Assembly: GCA_964549065.1 (NCBI GenBank)
Contig: CAZJUC010000103.1
Location: 1 to 10,846, forward strand
Reading direction: 5' to 3'
Origin: Sva-07 sp964549065
GTDB taxonomy: Bacteria > Actinomycetota > Acidimicrobiia > Acidimicrobiales > Ilumatobacteraceae
Length of the DNA: 10,846 nt
The notes under the pieces are model-generated. The model did no database searches. It saw only the letters and a list, made by a program, of their open reading frames with translations, and was not told the DNA's origin. Shown here piece after piece: positions 6,254 to 10,846 of the stretch. The position numbers and the translations under genes are program-made. Position 1 is the first letter of the stretch. Every line of letters begins with the position of its first letter.

Positions 6254-6259
6254 AACCTA
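6254..6259 (-). promoter_or_regulatory. Candidate -10 box giving a leaderless transcript of the thioredoxin-fold gene
   Basis: TAGGTT on the minus strand ends exactly six bases before the ATG at 6247, the same arrangement as at ribF. It lies in the 35-bp gap after infB. No -35 match is visible in the GC-rich bases upstream. It would let this gene be expressed apart from infB. Confidence 0.3.
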
Positions 6260-6282
6260 CCGGGGCCGGCCCGGAGGCTCGC

Positions 6283-9213
6283 TCACGTTCGAGCGATCTC
6301 GACGTCCTGGAAGGTCTCGATGAGATCGCCGGGCTTGAGGTCCTGGAAGTCGGACAGGCCGATACCGCACTCGAAGCCCTCGCGGACCTCACGGGCATCA
6401 TCCTTGAAACGACGCAGCGAACTGATGTCGCCCTTCCAGATGATCGTGCCGTCGCGCAGGAAACGCACCTTCGAACCGCGGGTGATCACACCGGATCGCA
6501 CGTAGCAACCGGCGATCGCGCCGATCTTCGGCACACGGAAGATCTCGCGCACCTCGGCTTCACCGGTGACCTGCTCTTCGAACTCGGGCTCGAGCATGCC
6601 GATGACGGCCTGCTCGATGTCCTCGAGGAGCTTGTAGATGATCTCGTAGGTACGAATCTCCACTTCTTCCTGCTCGGCGAGCTTTCGGGCCTTGCCGTCG
6701 GGACGCACGTTGAAGCCGATGATCGTCGCGTTCGTGGCGTTCGCCAAGGTGATGTCGTTCTCGGTGATCCCACCGACCGCTCGATGGACGAAGCTGATGT
6801 CGACCTCGTCGCGTTCGAGTCGTCGCAGCGACTCGGTGACAGCTTCGAGGGACCCCTGCACGTCGGCCTTGAGGATCAGGTTCACCGAGGCCCGCTCACC
6901 GGACTGGATCTGAGCGAAGATGTCCTCGAGCTTCGTGCCGGTCTTGACCCGCGCGTCCTCGCGGAGGTGCCTCGCCTTCAGACGCTCCTCACGTGACTCG
7001 CCGACCGTCTTGGCGATCTTCTCGTCGGGAGCGGCGCGGAACTCGTCGCCCGCTTCGGGCACACTCGACAGGCCGAGTACCTGCACCGGCATGGAAGGGC
7101 CGGCGGACTTGACCTGCTCGCCCTTGTCGTTGATCATCGCCCGAACGCGACCCCAGGCCGCGCCGGCCACGATCGGATCGCCGACCTTGAGCTCGCCCTT
7201 GTCGACCAGGATCGTCGCGACCGGGCCACGGCCCTTGTCGAGCTGCGCTTCGATGACGATGCCCTTGGCACGACCGGTCGGGTTCGCCGTGAGCTCCTCG
7301 AGCTCGGCGACCACTTGGAGTTGTTCGATCAGTTCGTCGACGCCGAGACCCTTCAGCGCAGACATCTCGACGACGATGGTGTCGCCTCCCCACGACTCGG
7401 GCACGAGTTCGTGCTCGGCGAGTTGCGTGAGGACGCGTTGGGGGTCGGCGTTGTCCTTGTCGATCTTGTTGACCGCGACCACGATGGGCACGTCGGCAGC
7501 CCGGGCGTGGTTGATCGCCTCGAGCGTCTGGGGCATCAAGCCATCGTCGGCAGCGACCATCAACACCACGATGTCGGTAGCGTCGGCACCGCGAGCACGC
7601 ATCTGCGTGAACGCGGCGTGGCCGGGGGTGTCGAGGAACGTGACCGATCCGTTCTCGTTCTGCACCTGGTAGGCGCCGATGTGCTGGGTGATGCCACCGG
7701 CCTCGCCCTCGACGACGTTGGCGCCGCGGATGTGGTCGAGCAGTGTGGTCTTGCCGTGGTCGACGTGGCCCATCACGGTGATCACCGGTGGGCGCGGTTC
7801 CTGCATCTCGTCGTCGTCGGAGTCGTCGAACAACTTCTGCAGTTCGATTTCCTCTTGCTGGCCGGGCTCGACCAGCAGGATCTCAGCGCCCACCTCGAGC
7901 GCGAAGAGCTCCATCTGCTCGTCGGCGAGCGTCATGGTCGCCGTGACCATCTCGCCGTTGTTCAACAGGAAACGCACGACGTCAGCAGCGGTGCGGTTCA
8001 GCTTCGGAGCGAACTCCTGGGCCGACACACCACGCTCGATGACGATGGTGCCGCTGGGGACCGGAGCATCGGACGACGTGTAGGTGGTGAACTGCGGCTG
8101 CAGCTCGTCCTGGTCGCGACGGCGACGCCGACGACCTGTGCGGCGCGGCGGGCGCCGCTGACCACTCGGACGGTTGCCACCGGGACGGCCGGGGCCGCCA
8201 CCACCGGGGCCGCCACCGGGGCCACCAGGTCGACCACCGGGGCCACCGCCGGGTCGCGGGGTGAAACCACCGGGACGCGGGCGAGCACCACCGGGGCCAC
8301 CACCAGGACGGGCACCGGCCGGGCGGGCCGAGCCGGGTGGAGGCGGGATGACCTTTCCGCTGGGCGACAACGGGCGACCGGGCGGGGGCGGGATCGCCTT
8401 TCCGCTGGGCGACAACGGGCGCTCGGCGGGCGCTGCGTCGGGACGATCGGGCGCATGACGCGCTTCTGCCGGGGCGGCCGGCTGCTCCGGCGGACGGCCG
8501 TCGGCGGTGGGACGAGCACTCGAGATCACCCGCGACGACGCTTCGGCCGACTCGGGCTCGGACCGTGTCTCTGGTGCAGCGGGAGCGGCCTGGGCGGGGG
8601 TCTCGACGTCGGCGGCAGCGGGTTCCGCTGCAGCGGAAGGCGGCGAGGGCGGCGCAGGAGCTTCGGCGGTCGGCGCAGGCGCGGGTGTCGACACCTCGGG
8701 CTCGGTCGGCGCAGCCGCAGCGGCCTCACTCGGCTCGGTCGGCGCAGCCGCCTCACTCGGCTCGTCGGCCGCTTCGACCTCGCGCACTGGTTCCTCGGCG
8801 GCGGGCGCCGGCGGTGCCTCTGGCGCAGCGGTCTCGGGTTCGCTCGCCACGGGCTCGGTCGACGTCGTCTCGTCGGACACGGGCTCTGCCTGCGCTGCGG
8901 ATGCCTTCTTGGCTGGCGCCTTCTTGGCGGTCTTCGGCTTCGCGTCGGCATCGGCTGCCGCGGCCTTCTTCTTGGCCGGGGCCTTCTTCTTGGCGGACGC
9001 CTTCTTGGCCGGCTTCGGCTCCTCGGGCTGTTCGTCACGGGTCAAGCCGTCACGCTCGGCGCGACGGGTCACCATGTCGGCGTATGCCTCGGCGAGTGAG
9101 GACGACGGGCCCTTGGCGGCGACGCCGAGCACACCGCAGAGGTCGAGGACCTCGGCGTTCGTCATCCCGAGCTCTTTCGCGAGCTCGTGGATCCTGATCT
9201 TCTTCGCAGCCAC
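6283..9213 (-). CDS. infB: Translation initiation factor IF-2
   Basis: IF2 is the GTPase that places initiator tRNA on the 30S subunit and promotes subunit joining. The 976-residue protein begins with an IF2_N helix module (KIRIHELAKELGMTNAEVLD), then a long disordered linker: Lys/Ala-rich at 67-107, Ala/Pro/Glu-rich to about 260, Pro/Gly/Arg-rich to 367. A second IF2_N module follows (395-447). The G domain has G1 GHVDHGKT (482-489), G2 GGITQHIGA (506-514), G3 DTPGHAAF (528-535), G4 NKID (582-585) and G5 SAL (618-620); domains II-IV follow to the end. The GTG at 9213 is used: an in-frame stop lies four codons upstream and the family N-terminus starts here. GAAAGG is 13 bases upstream, rather far. 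The large linker makes it long, as in other actinobacteria. Confidence 0.98.
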   Translation of the reverse strand: MAAKKIRIHELAKELGMTNAEVLDLCGVLGVAAKGPSSSLAEAYADMVTRRAERDGLTRDEQPEEPKPAKKASAKKKAPAKKKAAAADADAKPKTAKKAPAKKASAAQAEPVSDETTSTEPVASEPETAAPEAPPAPAAEEPVREVEAADEPSEAAAPTEPSEAAAAAPTEPEVSTPAPAPTAEAPAPPSPPSAAAEPAAADVETPAQAAPAAPETRSEPESAEASSRVISSARPTADGRPPEQPAAPAEARHAPDRPDAAPAERPLSPSGKAIPPPPGRPLSPSGKVIPPPPGSARPAGARPGGGPGGARPRPGGFTPRPGGGPGGRPGGPGGGPGGGGPGRPGGNRPSGQRRPPRRTGRRRRRRDQDELQPQFTTYTSSDAPVPSGTIVIERGVSAQEFAPKLNRTAADVVRFLLNNGEMVTATMTLADEQMELFALEVGAEILLVEPGQQEEIELQKLFDDSDDDEMQEPRPPVITVMGHVDHGKTTLLDHIRGANVVEGEAGGITQHIGAYQVQNENGSVTFLDTPGHAAFTQMRARGADATDIVVLMVAADDGLMPQTLEAINHARAADVPIVVAVNKIDKDNADPQRVLTQLAEHELVPESWGGDTIVVEMSALKGLGVDELIEQLQVVAELEELTANPTGRAKGIVIEAQLDKGRGPVATILVDKGELKVGDPIVAGAAWGRVRAMINDKGEQVKSAGPSMPVQVLGLSSVPEAGDEFRAAPDEKIAKTVGESREERLKARHLREDARVKTGTKLEDIFAQIQSGERASVNLILKADVQGSLEAVTESLRRLERDEVDISFVHRAVGGITENDITLANATNATIIGFNVRPDGKARKLAEQEEVEIRTYEIIYKLLEDIEQAVIGMLEPEFEEQVTGEAEVREIFRVPKIGAIAGCYVRSGVITRGSKVRFLRDGTIIWKGDISSLRRFKDDAREVREGFECGIGLSDFQDLKPGDLIETFQDVEIART
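8332..8421 (-). repeat. 45-bp tandem duplication in the infB linker
   Basis: Two consecutive 15-residue units in IF2 (residues 265-279 and 280-294) read RPLSPSGKAIPPPPG and RPLSPSGKVIPPPPG, differing at one residue. The DNA copies are nearly identical. They sit in the disordered linker just before the Gly/Pro/Arg-rich section, so length change here should be tolerated. Confidence 0.85.
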
Positions 9214-9250
9214 GTTGTCGATTCAACCTTTCACAGTCGTCTTTGCCTCG

Positions 9251-9276
9251 CGGATGCAGGAATCAATGCGCATCCG
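9251..9276 (-). other. Hairpin in the ylxR-infB intergenic leader
   Basis: CGGATGC (9251-9257) and GCATCCG (9270-9276) form a 7-bp stem with a 12-base loop in the 82 bases between ylxR and infB. No T-run follows. A 21-codon open frame starts in this gap but shows no Shine-Dalgarno sequence and no resemblance to a known protein. The stem may be a processing or pausing site; evidence is limited to base pairing. Confidence 0.35.
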
Positions 9277-9295
9277 GATGTCCGTCATCGCCGGC

Positions 9296-9580
9296 TCATG
9301 GGCCGACGAGTTGTCTGATCGTTTGTCGTTCGTCGGCGTCGACCTCGCGACGCCATGCACGAGCGAACGCGCCTCTCGACAGCGCCGCGTCGACACATCC
9401 CGCCTCGGCGGCACCGCTGCCGGACGACGCCCGACACAGCCAGGCGCCGCGCCCGTCGCTCGGGCCGTCGACCACGATGCCGGCCTCCGAACTCGTGAGT
9501 CGCACGAGTTCGGAGTGCGGGCGTCGTTGCCGACAGCCGATGCAGCTGCGAACGGGTTCGGGACGATCAGCAGCACTCAG
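9296..9580 (-). CDS. ylxR: YlxR family RNA-binding protein (DUF448)
   Basis: This small basic protein of about 94 residues is encoded between nusA and infB, the standard place for ylxR. PVRSCIGCRQRRPHSELVRL, followed by DGRGAWLC, is the family signature: the CxxC pair at Cys13/Cys16, a further Cys49 and the GRGA turn. Family members are nucleic-acid-binding proteins; a YlxR has been linked to RNase P, but the general role is unsettled. The start is odd. Between the gap and the conserved part this frame has no ATG, GTG or TTG. The best candidate is CTG at 9580-9578, which overlaps the nusA stop (CTGA). A GTG right after that stop is in the wrong frame. A sequencing error or a start further upstream remains possible. 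Confidence 0.85.
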   Translation of the reverse strand: MSAADRPEPVRSCIGCRQRRPHSELVRLTSSEAGIVVDGPSDGRGAWLCRASSGSGAAEAGCVDAALSRGAFARAWRREVDADERQTIRQLVGP

Positions 9581-10846
9581 TCGTCGCCGCCGATCTTCGC
9601 AGCGGACTCGTCGTCGGTTCCAGTGGCGGACTCGCCGTCCGATCCAGTGGCGGACTCGCCGNNNNNNNNNNNNNNNNNNNNNNNNNNNNNNNNNNNNNNN
9701 NNNNNNNNNNNNNNNNNNNNNNNNNNNNNNNNNNNNNNNNNNNNNNNNNNNNNNNNNNNNNCTCGTCGTCGGTTCCAGTGGCGGACTCGCCGTCCGATCC
9801 AGTGGCGGACTCGCCGCCGGTTCCAGTGTCGGACTCGCCGCCGGTTCCAGTGTCGGACTCGCCGCCGGTTCCAGTCGCGGACTCGCCGTCCGATCCAGCA
9901 GCGGACTCGCCGTCGGTTCCAGCAGCGGACTCATCGTCGGTTCCAGCAGCCGACTCGCCGGCGGCGTCGCTTCCACCTCGCGCCACGTCTGCCTCGTCGC
10001 TGACGCTTGCCTCGGTGGCTTGCGCTGTCTCAGCTTCGGCTTCGCTGGTCGCTGCGGCTTGGGCCTGCCAGTCGGACTCGCTGACGACGCTGCCGTCGGC
10101 GGCATGCCACTCCATCTCGCCGGTCTCGGCGTTGGCGCGCCATTCGCCGTCCGCGTACTCGACGTCGGCGTCGCGGCCACCGGCCGGAACACCTTCGGCG
10201 AGTTGCGTCTCGGAGCGGATGTCGACGCGCACACCGGTGAGGCGTGCCGCGAGACGTGCGTTCTGACCCTCTCGACCGATCGCCAAGCTGAGCTGGTGGT
10301 CGGGCACGATCACGTCGGCGGCAGTGCCGTCGTCGGAGATGTTGACCTGGGTCACCTTGGCCGGCGACAGCGCCTTCGCGACGAAGTCGCCGAGGTCCTC
10401 GCTGAACGGCACGATGTCGATCTTCTCACCGCGCATCTCGTTGACGACCATGCGCACACGGCCGCCACGCGCGCCGACGCACGCGCCGACGGGATCGACG
10501 TTGTGGTCGTTCGACCACACGGCGATCTTGGTGCGGTGACCCGGTTCACGGGCACAGGCCTTGATCTCGACGATGCCGTCGGCGATCTCGGGGACTTCGA
10601 GCTCGAACAGCCGCTTGATGAGACCCGGGTGCGTACGCGAGACGACGATCTGGGGACCTTTCGGCGTGCGGCGTACTTCGACGATGTACGCCTTCTGGCG
10701 GTCGCCCTGGGCCGGACGCTCGAACGGCACCTGCTCGGCCTGCGGCAGCAGCGCCTCGACACGGCCGAGGTCGAGCAGCGTGTAGCGGGCATCGGTGCGC
10801 TGGATGATGCCGGTGACGATGTCGCCCTCGCGGTTGGCGTACTCCT
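9577..10846 (-). CDS. nusA: Transcription termination/antitermination factor NusA, missing N-terminus, interrupted by an assembly gap
   Basis: NusA binds RNA polymerase and controls pausing, termination and antitermination. The right edge cuts off the N-terminal domain; the frame opens at 10844 with EYANREGDIVTGIIQR, the S1 domain. KH1 follows (DPVGACVGARGGRVRMVVNE) and KH2 (LSLAIGREGQNARLAARL, loop GREG). After about residue 215 of the visible part comes a tail with two Trp-containing segments and then acidic 8-residue repeats (ESAAGTDG type). The frame differs on the two sides of the N-run. The left side continues the same repeat in another frame to ESAAKIGGDD and a TGA at 9577-9579. Merging the identical 55-bp flanks restores one frame, so the gene is probably intact. 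A continuation in the original frame past the gap is spurious. Confidence 0.93.
9602..9970 (-). repeat. 24-bp tandem repeat array encoding acidic octapeptides in the NusA tail
   Basis: Units of 24 bp (plus strand of the type GCGGACTCGCCGTCCGATCC plus four bases) run from about 9602 to 9661, then from 9762 to about 9970, broken by the N-run. About 2.5 units are visible left of it and about eight on the right, the last degenerate. Encoded octapeptides include ESAAGTDD, ESAAGSDG, ESATGTGG, ESDTGTGG and ESATGSDG. The unit is a multiple of three, so copy-number change keeps the frame. The array has no spacers and is not a CRISPR. Confidence 0.9.
9662..9761. other. Assembly gap of exactly 100 N
   Basis: The run is exactly 100 N, a common placeholder for unknown length. 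The 55 bases before it (9607-9661) are identical to the 55 bases after it (9762-9816). NusA requires the true gap length to be 2 modulo 3. An overlap of -55 satisfies this, as does -55 plus any number of 24-bp units; 100 does not. Confidence 0.97.

Noticed and set aside
5006..6505. 499-codon open frame on the plus strand
   Set aside because: It is antisense to truB, rbfA, the thioredoxin-fold gene and infB, crosses several genes and resembles no protein family.
7315..9099. 594-codon plus-strand frame rich in Gly, Thr and Arg
   Set aside because: It is the mirror of the infB G domain and its Ala/Pro/Gly linker; the low complexity is a by-product of that linker.
9223..9576. 117-codon minus-strand frame starting with GTG just after the nusA stop
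   Set aside because: The start looks attractive, but its protein has no family features, while the overlapping frame encodes the clear YlxR signature.
9602..9970. Possible CRISPR array
   Set aside because: The 24-bp units are directly tandem with no spacers, keep a reading frame, and encode the NusA tail.
8507..10003. Open frame running through the N-run on the plus strand
   Set aside because: It includes unknown bases and is antisense to infB, ylxR and nusA. The repeat peptides (DSPSDPVA type) mirror the NusA array.

Overview
The window comes from a high-GC actinobacterium. The translation gene order nusA-ylxR-infB-rbfA-truB-ribF-rpsO, GTG starts, -10-like boxes just before starts that lack a Shine-Dalgarno sequence, and a relative of the mycothiol-linked Rv2466c family all fit. 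The style of the proteins (acidic RbfA tail, very long IF2) suggests class Acidimicrobiia, possibly close to Ilumatobacter. That placement is an impression, not a demonstrated result.

Layout. Positions 1-181 (minus) hold the start of rpsO, cut by the left edge. Positions 182-439 are a divergent intergenic region with a good rpsO promoter, a structured rpsO leader and a probable start point for the opposite operon. Positions 440-3192 (plus) are a three-gene ABC importer of the nitrate/sulfonate/taurine type: ATPase, permease, lipoprotein binding protein. A large imperfect palindrome at 3194-3266 separates it from the convergent genes. Positions 3275-10846 (minus, transcribed right to left) are nusA (5' end outside the window), ylxR, infB, a DsbA/Rv2466c-like thioredoxin-fold gene, rbfA, truB and ribF.

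How it works together. The minus-strand block supplies transcription elongation and antitermination (NusA), translation initiation (IF2), 30S maturation (RbfA), tRNA psi55 formation (TruB), FMN/FAD synthesis (RibF) and ribosomal protein S15. Two insertions break the usual order: a redox-fold gene between infB and rbfA, and the oppositely oriented ABC importer between ribF and rpsO.

The 100-N gap at 9662-9761 lies in a 24-bp tandem repeat encoding an acidic 8-residue repeat in the NusA tail. It is flanked by two identical 55-bp sequences. Merging them restores the NusA frame through to its stop, so the gap looks like an assembly artefact or a collapsed repeat. I saw no CRISPR array, tRNA, rRNA, transposase or phage gene, and no convincing new defence or metabolic system. 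The most interesting items are the gap, the palindrome before rbfA, the CPWA active site, the rpsO leader and the displaced ABC cassette.
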